Positions 49,885-58,023 of a DNA stretch of 64,000 bases are shown here, piece after piece. The notes below the pieces were generated by a model. That model had not been told where the DNA came from. It did no database searches and saw nothing but the letters and a program-made list of their open reading frames with translations. The stretch is taken from contig JAUIJL010000007.1 of NCBI GenBank assembly GCA_030431255.1, positions 1-64,000 of the forward strand, read 5' to 3'. Origin of the DNA: Thermoanaerobaculia bacterium. Its GTDB lineage: Bacteria; Acidobacteriota; Thermoanaerobaculia; Multivoradales; J023. How positions within the stretch are numbered: position 1 is the stretch's first letter; each line of letters opens with the position of its first letter. Position numbers and translations under genes: made by a program.

Positions 49885-50949
49885 TCAGCCGAAATCGTCG
49901 TCCGTCAACAATTCGACTTTAATCGCGGACCGCCCCGGCCTTTCGAGCTGGTGGATGACCCGCTCAAGGGTCTGGCGCCACGCTTCCACATATGCGATTC
50001 GATTACAGATCAAGTCGTCGAGCTCTTCGTCCAGCCCGAGCACCTTTTCCAGCTCCGCCAGCTGAATAGGGGTCACGCCTTGGACCGGCTCGTCGACACG
50101 GTCGAACAGCTGCTGGTAAATACGGGTGACCAGCTCGCGGTCGAATTCCTGAAGCTCCTGCCGACGGCTGACTTGCACCAGGAGCTCCGTAAAGCTCGAT
50201 AGATCGGCCCACAGCTGCTCGGCAATTTTCTGCTCCCGCTCGTCACTGTTCAACCATTCGAGAATCCGTTTGAGCAAATCCCTGAGGTGGACCCGATCGT
50301 CGACCCGCAGAAACGGATAGATCGACAGCTCACGGAAGGCCATGATGCGGTAGAGCACCCGCCGCAGCCGGGACTCCAGATCATCTTCGTCCTCGTGGGC
50401 GGCGTATTCCGTTTCGTTACGCAGATTCCAGTAGAGCTTGCGGATCTGTAGGGATAGCTCGATATCGACCCAATGGCGGTCGGGGGCCTTGCGCTCCTCG
50501 TATTCGTAGACCGAGGATTCCACCGACACCAGCGCTTTGCGCAGGCAGCGCATGCCCGACTCACAATGGCTCGCCAACGCCACTCCGTCCGACCGGGCCA
50601 AAGCCGTTTTTTCCAACTTTTCGAGGGCTGCGCCGAGCTCGTTGCGGGCCAAGAATGCAACGTCGAATAGGTCCCTCGACGCGAGCTCGGTGGAGATCAT
50701 CTTGCCGATAAAAAAGAGCGTGTCCTCGTCTTCGGGTTTGGGCACATTCGACTTGGCCGGATCATAGAAGGCCTCGACCTCCTTGAGCAGCGAGATCCCT
50801 TCCCGCAGCCGTCGGGTCACTTCCGGCACAATATCCGACGCCAACCCGATAAGCGCACTGTCTTCGGGCACGCGGGCATCGAACCCTTCCACTTTGTGGA
50901 TTAGATCGGCGAAGCTTTCTGCGAAGTCTTCAAACGAAGCGAACGTCAT
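49885..50949 (-). CDS. All-helical protein of unknown function
   Basis: A 354-residue acidic, almost wholly helical protein without signal peptide or membrane segment (LSLQIRKLYWNLRNETEYAA, LWADLSSFTELLVQVSRRQE). I recognise no family. The ATG at 50949 has GGGGA about 8 nt upstream; the ATG at 50964 would add five residues. It is followed after 15 bp by the nucleotidyltransferase-fold gene, so the two products may cooperate. The promoter must lie in the short gap before the tRNA promoter region. Confidence 0.65.
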   Translation of the reverse strand: MTFASFEDFAESFADLIHKVEGFDARVPEDSALIGLASDIVPEVTRRLREGISLLKEVEAFYDPAKSNVPKPEDEDTLFFIGKMISTELASRDLFDVAFLARNELGAALEKLEKTALARSDGVALASHCESGMRCLRKALVSVESSVYEYEERKAPDRHWVDIELSLQIRKLYWNLRNETEYAAHEDEDDLESRLRRVLYRIMAFRELSIYPFLRVDDRVHLRDLLKRILEWLNSDEREQKIAEQLWADLSSFTELLVQVSRRQELQEFDRELVTRIYQQLFDRVDEPVQGVTPIQLAELEKVLGLDEELDDLICNRIAYVEAWRQTLERVIHQLERPGRSAIKVELLTDDDFG

Positions 50950-51083
50950 GAACACATTCCCCATTCGACCATTTCACCGCCGTGGGGCTCCGGAGGTGGG
51001 TCGCGTCAACGCATCATATAACGAGCCCAGCTTCAGCCCGCACCCCCCACTCTACGTCCACGGGCATCACGCCCCTATCGGGC

Positions 51084-51112
51084 TTGACCTGCCCGACGGG
51101 GTTGTCTATCAT
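51084..51112 (+). promoter_or_regulatory. Sigma-70 promoter of tRNA-Gln
   Basis: TTGACC (51084-51089), a 17-bp spacer and TATCAT (51107-51112) lie 11 bp before the first tRNA base. It is the clearest housekeeping promoter in the window. Confidence 0.85.
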
Positions 51113-51123
51113 CTCCGTCCCGT

Positions 51124-51197
51124 TGGGCGATCGTCTAATGGTAGGACAAACGGCTCTGGACCGTTCAATCGGGGTTCGAATCCCTGTCGCCCAGCCA
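51124..51197 (+). tRNA. tRNA-Gln (anticodon CTG)
   Basis: The acceptor stem TGGGCGA (51124-51130) pairs with TCGCCCA (51187-51193), followed by discriminator G and an encoded CCA. The anticodon arm AACGG-CTCTGGA-CCGTT has anticodon CTG, reading CAG. The T arm contains GGTTCGAATCC. The D arm CGTCTAATGGTAGGACA is typical of bacterial tRNA-Gln. It has its own promoter and terminator. Confidence 0.97.
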
Positions 51198-51232
51198 ATA
51201 TCGCGCCGATTCCAGATTGATCGGTGGCCACG

Positions 51233-51261
51233 AAAAGGACGACTTGCCGTCGTCCTTTTTT
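51233..51261 (+). terminator. Intrinsic terminator after tRNA-Gln
   Basis: AAAAGGACGAC and GTCGTCCTTTT form an 11-bp stem with a 5-nt loop, ending in a run of six T. It may also work in the opposite direction for the glycosyltransferase gene that ends at 51294, with a weaker T-run. Confidence 0.92.
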
Positions 51262-51293
51262 GATGTGCGATTATTCCCTGCGCGAAACCGCAC

Positions 51294-52529
51294 CTAGCCG
51301 GTTTCGAACATAGAACGACATCCCTCGATGGCCGCCGGCGCCACCCGATCGAGGGTATAGCGCTCCCGCCAGAGATGGTATCCTCCGGTCGCCAGTCGCT
51401 CCCTTTGCTCCGGATCTTCGAGCAGCTCCACGAGAGCGTCGGCTTGCTCGTTGGGATCGTCCGCCACTCGGGCCTCCATGCCGGATCGGGCCTCCAAACC
51501 TTCAATGCCGACCGAGGTGCTGACCACCGGCACCCGATGGGACCACGCCTCCAGGATCTTGATCCGCGTGCCGCTGCCGATCTGCAGGGGGCAGACGAGA
51601 GCCGCCGCCCGGCGCCATACCCCATCCAAATCTTCGACGAATCCCCGAACCTCGACGCCCGGTTGCTCGTAGCTCGGTCCGGGCTCGGCCCACGCCGGCC
51701 AGCCCCCCACCACCCACAAACGGGCCGACGGTCGACGGTCGATCACCCGCGGCCAGACCTCCTCCATAAACCATTCCATGCCCTGCCGGTTGGGGTAATA
51801 ACCCATGGTGCCGACGAAAACGATCGGGCGCTCAGTCGGCCCGTGCTCGGCGCCGGGTGGATCTACGGCCATTGGGTCCGAGTCGGGTCCAGGAAAGAAA
51901 TTCGGAACCACCCGGACATTCTGCTCTGCGGGTCCTGGACCGAGCTGCGGATCCACCAATCGTCGGCGATCCAGCTCGCTGCAGACCCAAATTTGATCCG
52001 CTGCCCCATAAAGCCGACGCTCGAATCGACACGCCCGGGTCACCTCCATGGCCGCTCGCCGGCCCCGCAGGCCGGCACGTCCCACGGACGCTCGAATCCT
52101 TCGTTCCAAGGCGGTCCACAGCAGGTCGTAGGCGTCGAGGATCACCGGCACCCCGAGCTCGGCTCGCCGGTCGAGGCCGAGCTTGGCGGCGGTGCTGCCG
52201 TGGGCCAACCACAGCAAATCGTGTCCTTTGAGGTGATCACCCAACCGTCGGTGGATGTGTCGCAGATCTCGGGCTTGAAACGAGGTCGCCCAAGCGGGCG
52301 TTCCCATCACGAACCGCCAACGCTCAGGGACCGGTGAGCGGGGAGAGAAGCCCTCGCACAGCTCCTGGAGCGTGATCCGATGCACCTCGAACGGCCCGTG
52401 CAGACGGTCCAACAACCCACCCACGCGCAATGACGCCCCGGTCTGCTGATTCACCCCGGGCTCCACGGCCAAAATTCTTCGCCTCACGGTGGCGTTATGA
52501 TAGCAAGGCACCCGGCATTGAGCCGTCAC
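51294..52529 (-). CDS. Glycosyltransferase, GT4-like
   Basis: A 411-residue GT-B-type transferase. The C-terminal nucleotide-sugar half has VFVGTMGYYPNRQGMEWFMEE, ARLWVVGG, VEVRGFVEDLDGVWRRAAAL and the donor-binding stretch LQIGSGTRIKILEAWSHRVPVVST, in which the EAW Glu corresponds to the EX7E region. The N-terminal half includes VILDAYDLLWTALERRI. GTG at 52529 has AAGGA 7 nt upstream; an internal GTG at 52487 is possible. It is divergent from the FkbM methyltransferase gene, and the pair suggests synthesis or modification of a surface glycan. The sugar and acceptor are unknown. Confidence 0.82.
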   Translation of the reverse strand: MTAQCRVPCYHNATVRRRILAVEPGVNQQTGASLRVGGLLDRLHGPFEVHRITLQELCEGFSPRSPVPERWRFVMGTPAWATSFQARDLRHIHRRLGDHLKGHDLLWLAHGSTAAKLGLDRRAELGVPVILDAYDLLWTALERRIRASVGRAGLRGRRAAMEVTRACRFERRLYGAADQIWVCSELDRRRLVDPQLGPGPAEQNVRVVPNFFPGPDSDPMAVDPPGAEHGPTERPIVFVGTMGYYPNRQGMEWFMEEVWPRVIDRRPSARLWVVGGWPAWAEPGPSYEQPGVEVRGFVEDLDGVWRRAAALVCPLQIGSGTRIKILEAWSHRVPVVSTSVGIEGLEARSGMEARVADDPNEQADALVELLEDPEQRERLATGGYHLWRERYTLDRVAPAAIEGCRSMFETG

Positions 52530-52567
52530 GAAATTCCTTCCTACTTCGGAGCCGGCCTCGGCAACCC

Positions 52568-53389
52568 ATGCGCCAGACCCTCAAGACCATCGCTTCACGA
52601 ACGGGCTTGCTACCCCCGGCCAGAGCGCTTCTGAGCAGGCTCCAACAGCTGTCGCCGCGACGAGCGGCCAAGGCCCGTCGTCTGCAAGAACGCCGGCGAA
52701 TGCTCCAAGAGCTCTACAGCCAATGGGTTCGGCCCAACGATTTATGCTTCGACATCGGCGCCAATGTGGGGGCTCGCGTGGAGCTCCTTCGTCGGCTCGG
52801 AGCCCGGGTGGTAGCCGCCGAGCCCCATGAGCTCTGTCTTCTGGAGCTGCGCGAAAAGTTCGGCCGCGATCCGGGAGTGAACGTGGTACCCAAAGGCCTG
52901 GGAGCCGAGCCCGGAGAGCATGAGTTTTTCGTCTCGAGCGACATCCAGACGTCGTCGATGTCCAAGGATTGGATCGAATCTGTGGCCGATCGGCTGCCCA
53001 GCTACTCCTGGCAAGCGCCCAAGATGGTGGAGATCACAACCCTCGACCAATTGATCGAAGCTCATGGCCTGCCCCAATTCTGCAAGATCGACGTAGAGGG
53101 TTTCGAGCACGAGGTGCTCAAAGGTTTATCCGAGCCGATCCCAATGCTTTCCTTTGAATATACGCCGGAACGGCTGGATCCGGCGTTTTCCTGCCTGCGG
53201 CGCCTCGATCAGCTCGGGTCCTATCGTTTCAACTACTCGGCGGAAGAAGATTTCGAAATGGCCCTGGGGTCTTGGGTCCAGCGCCGAGAGCTCGAGAAGG
53301 CCCTCGAAGGGCTTTCGAGCTCCCATCGCTCCGGAGATATTTACGCCCGGCTCGTCATCGATGGGCCGGAACCGTCCACACCCGGATAG
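52568..53389 (+). CDS. FkbM-family methyltransferase
   Basis: A 273-residue SAM-dependent methyltransferase. The SAM motif is LCFDIGANVGARVELLRRLG, and the acidic residue of motif II is in ARVVAAEPHE. The FkbM hallmark FCKIDVEGFEHEVLKGL, where the Asp-Val-Glu-Gly element closes the active site, is present. The ATG at 52568 starts a family-length protein; the frame is open further upstream but overlaps the divergent gene. No strong Shine-Dalgarno is visible. FkbM enzymes O-methylate sugars or polyketides, which fits the neighbouring glycosyltransferase. Confidence 0.85.
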   Translation: MRQTLKTIASRTGLLPPARALLSRLQQLSPRRAAKARRLQERRRMLQELYSQWVRPNDLCFDIGANVGARVELLRRLGARVVAAEPHELCLLELREKFGRDPGVNVVPKGLGAEPGEHEFFVSSDIQTSSMSKDWIESVADRLPSYSWQAPKMVEITTLDQLIEAHGLPQFCKIDVEGFEHEVLKGLSEPIPMLSFEYTPERLDPAFSCLRRLDQLGSYRFNYSAEEDFEMALGSWVQRRELEKALEGLSSSHRSGDIYARLVIDGPEPSTPG

Positions 53390-53423
53390 AATCCACCCAC
53401 AACCTTCACGCAGGGAGCTCCAG

Positions 53424-53594
53424 ATGAACGGTCCTGAATACTTGATTTGCCTGAATTGCGAGACCCCGTGTTACACCTTCGAGTGGGCGGACGGCAAGCT
53501 CACAGAGGCCATGTGCATGGCCTGCGGCACGGACGACACCGATGAGTTCGTGTCCGAAGAGGATTTCGAGGCCATCACGTCCGCGGACCACTAA
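53424..53594 (+). CDS. Mini zinc-ribbon-like protein (56 aa)
   Basis: A 56-residue acidic protein with two Cys pairs, ICLNCETPC and MCMACGTDD, spaced like a zinc ribbon, and an acidic tail (FVSEEDFEAI). GGGAG lies 8 nt upstream of the ATG. The in-frame stretch upstream belongs to a non-coding frame overlapping the FkbM gene. It starts 34 bp after the FkbM stop and is probably cotranscribed. Function unknown. Confidence 0.7.
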   Translation: MNGPEYLICLNCETPCYTFEWADGKLTEAMCMACGTDDTDEFVSEEDFEAITSADH

Positions 53595-53635
53595 CCTGGG
53601 GCAGCCGAGCTTCGGAGAAGACTCGGGGGGACGGA

Positions 53636-54691
53636 TCAGGGCTCGATGCTCGGCTCGTATGCCTCTCCCTTATGCACCACCGACCAAGGTGGCTCAGAAG
53701 CTGGGTACTCCCAGACTTTGACCACCAGCTCGCCGTCATGGGAGCACCAACCGGCGTTGAAGCCTTCTCCGATCCAGGTTTCTACCTTGGCCTGGACCAC
53801 CTCCTGAGAAAACGGCTCATCCTGCACCAAGTGTCCGTCCAGATCGTACACCTTGAGCAGAACCGGCTGCTCTGGACGATCCCGTAGGAAACGGCGGAGA
53901 TCCGCACGCACCTCGGCGACCACATCGTCGGTGGCGTCGTCCTCGTCCAGCTCAGGGGGCGATTCCACCTTTTCCACCACGCCGAGCTTTTCTGTCTTTG
54001 CACCGTCGCGAAAAGCCCTCAAGCGATGCTCGTGGTAGCTCCGGTAGCTCTCACCAGGCCACGGATGGTCGATCTCCGCTTCGTTCCAGAAGTTTTCGGT
54101 GCCCAAGAAGCGGGTGCCGTTCCAGCCGTAGACGTTGCGATCACTTTCCGCCGGCCAACGGGGATCATAATCCTCCGGATGATCCCGCCACTCGGTGTCG
54201 AAGACACTGAACCGACACCTGCCGAGCTCCAACGGTCGGTTGAGCAACAGTCCGGCGAAATCATCGATCACCTCTCCCGGCGAAACCCCCTGACAAAATC
54301 CCACCAGCTCCACGCACCAGGTATAACCCAGCAGCTCGAAGGTCGCGACGGGCTCGCCTTCCTCGCGGGCGACTTCGAGGTCGAGGCGATAAGCTCCTCC
54401 GTCGCTGGTTTGACGGGCGTCGGCATAGGCGCCACCAAGCCCCGCCTCGGCGGTGAGCCGGGCCAGAATCCACGAAGCCAGCGGAGCTTCCAGCGCTTCT
54501 GCCGGCAGCCCACCGCGATCGAGAAGAAGAAGGTCGAAGCTGCCCTCCTCTAAATTCGGCTTGGGGGACTGCCGTCCCTTGCCCACGATTCGATAAGAAA
54601 AATTGGGTCCTTGAATCACGAATTCTCGCCCCGAATCTCCATCTTCCGAGCTGATCGTCGATGTCCCGCCAGAGGTCACCATTGGGATCAC
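53636..54691 (-). CDS. Protein of unknown function
   Basis: A 351-residue acidic, soluble protein with no signal peptide or membrane segment. Recognisable features are a Trp-rich centre (FSVFDTEWRDHPEDYDPRW, NVYGWNGTRFLG) and a C-terminal beta-type region (VLLKVYDLDGHLVQ, ELVVKVWEYPASEPPW). No family is recognised. It starts with GTG (ATG at 54682 is an alternative). A TACACT box lies about 10 bp upstream, suggesting a short leader or none. It is convergent with the mini zinc ribbon gene and precedes it on the opposite strand by 41 bp. Confidence 0.65.
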   Translation of the reverse strand: MIPMVTSGGTSTISSEDGDSGREFVIQGPNFSYRIVGKGRQSPKPNLEEGSFDLLLLDRGGLPAEALEAPLASWILARLTAEAGLGGAYADARQTSDGGAYRLDLEVAREEGEPVATFELLGYTWCVELVGFCQGVSPGEVIDDFAGLLLNRPLELGRCRFSVFDTEWRDHPEDYDPRWPAESDRNVYGWNGTRFLGTENFWNEAEIDHPWPGESYRSYHEHRLRAFRDGAKTEKLGVVEKVESPPELDEDDATDDVVAEVRADLRRFLRDRPEQPVLLKVYDLDGHLVQDEPFSQEVVQAKVETWIGEGFNAGWCSHDGELVVKVWEYPASEPPWSVVHKGEAYEPSIEP

Positions 54692-54762
54692 ATAGTGTAT
54701 CGGCTCACCACCTCGCTGGGAAAGCCTCCCTGCCGTCGCCCAGCCGACGAGGGGGCAAATAC

Positions 54763-54792
54763 AAAAGAGCCCGTCGCGATTGCGACGGGCTC
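54763..54792 (-). terminator. Intrinsic terminator of the M4 protease gene
   Basis: An 11-bp perfect stem (GAGCCCGTCGC at 54767-54777 and its complement at 54782-54792) lies 28 bp past the protease stop on the minus strand and is followed by TTTTGTATTTG. Confidence 0.88.
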
Positions 54793-54820
54793 GACAAGAA
54801 ACGATTTCAAAGGATTTCGA

Positions 54821-56623
54821 TCAGCCGGGATTGACGCAGAGCGTGAAGCTCGCGCTTCCGCTGTAGGCCCGCACGCGCCAACGGTAGTAGCGGTTCCGGT
54901 TGTTGGAGTAGTTGATTTCCTCGTTGCAGCCCGCGCTGGTGGAGCTGGCCACCGTGTTGCGGAAGTTGCCGTTGCTGCGCATGCGATCGAGGTAGAGGTC
55001 CAGGTCGGCGCCGGAGCAGTAGAGCAAGCCGTGGAAGCTGCCGCTGTCTTGGAAGGTCGCGGTGACTTGGTCCGATCCACCGGCGGAGATGGAGGAGTCG
55101 TATTGGCTGTAACCGGCCGGGCAGGTGCCGCCGCCGCCACCACCACCGCCACCACCGCCACCACCGCCACCACCGGGAACGCCGACGGCGTCCCAAGCGG
55201 CTTGCACAGCAGCCTCGGCGGTCGCGCCGTAGATGGATTGAGCGGCCGCCGCGGTGCAATTACGGGCGGCTTCAAAGTTGGAGGAAGCGGTCAAGCAGTT
55301 GGCGTTGGCGTCATAGAAGATGTCGCCGGCCATGGACATGCTGGTGTCGAAGTTGCTGTTGAGCGCCGGCACGTTCACCGAGGTGGTGCCGCGGGGGTGG
55401 GTGCCACCCTCGACCAAGAGCACGAAAGCCAGGTTGGCGATACCGGAGTTCCAGTGCACACCACCGTTGTCCTGGGAGCCGGTGTAGCGGGTCGGGTAGT
55501 AGTCGTAATCGCCCGCAGCTTGGGGGTCGTTCATCACCCGCAGACCGTCACCGGGGGTGCCGGGGGTGTAGATGTCCTCGCCGAGCAGCCAAGTGTTGGT
55601 GACACTGGCACCCTCTTGGCGATCCACCAAGGCACCGAAGATGTCGGACCAGGCCTCGTTGAGCGCGCCGGACTCGTTCTGGTAGATGAGGCCGGACTCG
55701 TTCTCGGTCACGCCATGGGTCAGCTCGTGGGCCACCACGTCCGCGTCTTGGGAGAGGGGAATGAAGGTGGTGCCGTCGCCGTCACCGTAGGTCATTTGGG
55801 TGCCGTCCCAGAACGCATTGTTGTAGTTGTTCGAGTAGTGCACCCGCGAGCGCAGGGTCATGCCCGCGTTGTCGATGGAGTCACGACCGTGGTTGTTGTT
55901 GTAGTAGTCGTAGGTGGCGATCGCGTAGTTGTGCGCGGCGTCGATCGCGTCGTCACCGGTGTTGATCGGGTTGCTGGAGCTGCTGGCCAAGGAACCACAG
56001 GAGGTGCCTTGATTGCAGTCGTAGGTGCGCAGCACGCGAGCGTAGTGATGCTCGGGATGACGGGCGACCAGGTCGCCGGTGGTGGCGCTGGCGAAAATCT
56101 TGTCGCGTTGGGCGCCCCTGGCATCGACGTACTCGACGGTCACTTGCCAGGCGAGGTGGATCATGCCGTCGGCGTAGACGTAGGTCAGCTCGGGGAAGCT
56201 CGCCAGGTGTCCGCGGAACGCCTTGCCGAGGGCCATGGCCACCGCGCGATCGGCGTCGAGCTCAGGGGCGAAGGAGACGTTCTTCGCCGGGGTGAAGTCG
56301 CCGTTGATGGCGTAGATGCTGCCGTCGGGGCGGACGTGCATAACCACCTCGGAGCCGACCACGGAAAGGCCGTTGAAGGTGGTTTGGAAGCGGATGTGAG
56401 TATTGCCACGGACGTCGGTGGAGCTGCGGATCATCTCGACGTCTTGACCCGCCATGGCGCCCAAGTGATCCACCATGATGCTCTGCATGGCGGCTTTTGC
56501 GGCCGGAGCGAGGCTAGCGGCCTTGGAGTTGAGCGAGCCCAGGTTGCCGGTCACGAATTCGGAAGCTCCGGCCATCACCGGAACCATCAACAACGCAAGT
56601 AGAATCACAAAGCAACGTTTCAT
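54821..56623 (-). CDS. Secreted M4-family (thermolysin-like) metallopeptidase
   Basis: A 600-residue secreted protease. The signal peptide (CFVILLALLMVPVMAGAS) is followed by an FTP/PepSY propeptide of about 180 residues (VRGNTHIRFQTTFNGLSVVG). The catalytic domain has the zinc motif VVAHELTHGVTE at about 297-308 and the third ligand in ALNEAWSDIFGALV; TGSQDNGGVHWNSGIAN provides the active-site His region. A poly-Gly linker of about 17 residues (55126-55175) joins a C-terminal PPC domain (SGSFHGLLYCSGADLDLYL to SASFTLCVNPG). AGAGGA lies 8 nt before the ATG. A long structured leader with its own terminator lies upstream on the same strand, hinting at control by RNA attenuation. Confidence 0.95.
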   Translation of the reverse strand: MKRCFVILLALLMVPVMAGASEFVTGNLGSLNSKAASLAPAAKAAMQSIMVDHLGAMAGQDVEMIRSSTDVRGNTHIRFQTTFNGLSVVGSEVVMHVRPDGSIYAINGDFTPAKNVSFAPELDADRAVAMALGKAFRGHLASFPELTYVYADGMIHLAWQVTVEYVDARGAQRDKIFASATTGDLVARHPEHHYARVLRTYDCNQGTSCGSLASSSSNPINTGDDAIDAAHNYAIATYDYYNNNHGRDSIDNAGMTLRSRVHYSNNYNNAFWDGTQMTYGDGDGTTFIPLSQDADVVAHELTHGVTENESGLIYQNESGALNEAWSDIFGALVDRQEGASVTNTWLLGEDIYTPGTPGDGLRVMNDPQAAGDYDYYPTRYTGSQDNGGVHWNSGIANLAFVLLVEGGTHPRGTTSVNVPALNSNFDTSMSMAGDIFYDANANCLTASSNFEAARNCTAAAAQSIYGATAEAAVQAAWDAVGVPGGGGGGGGGGGGGGGGTCPAGYSQYDSSISAGGSDQVTATFQDSGSFHGLLYCSGADLDLYLDRMRSNGNFRNTVASSTSAGCNEEINYSNNRNRYYRWRVRAYSGSASFTLCVNPG

Positions 56624-56818
56624 CAACACGATCCTCTTAAAATGGGTGCCGAGCTTTTTCGGCGAGGTGGAGCTCCAGAGGCGCTCCGAATATGACGTTG
56701 CATCCATAGTGTCGGCTGCTCAGACAAAAAATATACCCGTGAATTTTTTTCCTGCCACCCTCTTCGGAATACCGGAAATCCCTTCCCCCGAGAGCGAGGT
56801 GCAGGCGAATGCTTGGGC

Positions 56819-56848
56819 AAAAAAATGGCCCGACGCATTGCGTCGGGC
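56819..56848 (-). terminator. Intrinsic terminator within the M4 protease leader
   Basis: On the minus strand GCCCGACGC-AAT-GCGTCGGGC (56848-56828) is followed by CCA and seven T (56825-56819). It lies about 200 nt upstream of the protease ATG and directly after a structured region. Confidence 0.88.
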
Positions 56849-56951
56849 TTGAATCGTTCGCTCGGGTCTTCTGCAAAGCGGCTTTCGCCGCGTGTTCCCT
56901 AAGGTGACCCCTATGAGTTATAAAACTATGCCTTTTCAGGCGTCATAGGGG
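56849..56951 (-). ncRNA. Candidate structured leader RNA / riboswitch-like element
   Basis: Minus-strand RNA can fold as CCCCUAUGA/UCAUAGGGG (9 bp; DNA 56951-56943 with 56916-56908), enclosing GCCU-GAAA-AGGC (56941-56930). A second hairpin, GCGGC-GAAA-GCCGC (56891-56878), is enclosed by GGGUC/GACCC (56910-56906 with 56868-56864). Both small hairpins have GNRA loops on this strand only. The two outer stems share 56908-56910, so they cannot both form completely. An intrinsic terminator follows, then the M4 protease gene. I cannot match it to a known riboswitch class by eye. Confidence 0.5.
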
Positions 56952-57310
56952 GGTGGGCCAAGGCCCAATATTGTTTTCGGAGGGACAGTAGCGGGAGTCG
57001 GACCAGAGGAGCGCCGAACCATTCCGGGCACCGCCGACCGACCGGTCTAGAAAGTCGGCCTCTCTTGTTGGGAGGGCCTTAGACGTTGGGTGAGCCGAGG
57101 CTTGAGGTGAGCCGAGGCGATGAACCGCCTTCACTGCCGCTGGGGCTGTGTCGGTCGGTTGTTCGAGGTGTGTGTCCCTGTCCATTGGTAAATGATAGAT
57201 AACCAACATGACAAGAAACATTACAAATGAAAATCCCTTTCATCCAGGGCTTCGGCTCGGCGAAGAGGAGATCGAAAAAGGGAGCTCTATCCAGCGCCTT
57301 GCTCAGCACC
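56952..57310. other. Intergenic region between ankyrin gene and structured leader
   Basis: About 360 bp without a supported gene. It holds a TGGGCC-AA-GGCCCA dyad near 56954-56967 next to the leader RNA, and AT-richer sequence near 57190-57230 that could carry the promoter of the leader. Confidence 0.4.
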
Positions 57311-58003
57311 CTATTTAGCGCCGTGACGGCGCAGCAGACGGACCAAGCGCTGGGCGTTTTTTCGCCTCGCCAAGATCACGGGGGTCTCACCGCTCGGCGT
57401 GCTCCAGCTCGCGTTGGCTCCGTGCTCGAGCAAAAGCTTCGGAATATCGTAATAACCCTTGGCCGCGGCATAAATCAAAGCGGTGGCGCCGTTTCGGTCG
57501 TGGGTGTCCACCTCCGCTCCGGCCTCCAGAAGCGCTCGGGCGATTTCGAGACGGCCTTCCACCGCCGCATGGATCAACGCCGGTCGCCCTCCAGGATCCG
57601 CCGCCGAGCTGTCGGCGCCGGACTGCAAAAGATGTCGAACGGCCACCACATTGCCTTGTTGGGTGGCGTAGAGCAGCGGCGTCAAACCGTCTTGGTCGGT
57701 GTGCTCGAGCTCGGGTCGACGCTGAAGCACCAGGGAGATGAGCTCTTCGTCTTCGGTGTGCACCAGGGCAAAAACCGGAGTCTTTCCGTCGGACCGGACC
57801 GCGGAGAGAAACTCGGGCTGCTCGAGAGCCTTCTTGACCTTGCGCTTGGATCCTTGCTCCAAAGCGCCGACAAAATCCGCATAGAGGGTGTCCGGATCCG
57901 GCGGAGCGGGAGCAGCTTTCTCTTGAGCCCAGGCGGACGCCACGCCGAGCCCCGACATCAACACCAAGGCAGCCATCCAAGGGTGTCGGCTCAAAACTCG
58001 CAT
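57311..58003 (-). CDS. Exported ankyrin-repeat protein
   Basis: A 230-residue protein with a signal peptide (HPWMAALVLMSGLGVASAWAQ) and about four ankyrin repeats in the mature part: DGLTPLLYATQQGNVVAVRH, GRPALIHAAVEGRLEIARAL, NGATALIYAAAKGYYDIPKL and a terminal SGETPVILARRKNAQRL. The helical N-terminal stretch (DFVGALEQGSKRKVKKALEQ) probably caps the array. It lies 20 bp downstream of the acyl-CoA ligase gene on the same strand and may be cotranscribed. It probably mediates protein binding in the periplasm; the partner is unknown. Confidence 0.85.
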   Translation of the reverse strand: MRVLSRHPWMAALVLMSGLGVASAWAQEKAAPAPPDPDTLYADFVGALEQGSKRKVKKALEQPEFLSAVRSDGKTPVFALVHTEDEELISLVLQRRPELEHTDQDGLTPLLYATQQGNVVAVRHLLQSGADSSAADPGGRPALIHAAVEGRLEIARALLEAGAEVDTHDRNGATALIYAAAKGYYDIPKLLLEHGANASWSTPSGETPVILARRKNAQRLVRLLRRHGAK

Positions 58004-58023
58004 TCCAGCTCGCCTCCGTGCCC

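Noticed and set aside
54611-56602. A 663-codon frame opposite the M4 protease, rich in Val/Gly/Ala
   Set aside because: Mirror image of a convincing metalloprotease with signal peptide, HELTH motif and terminator on the other strand.
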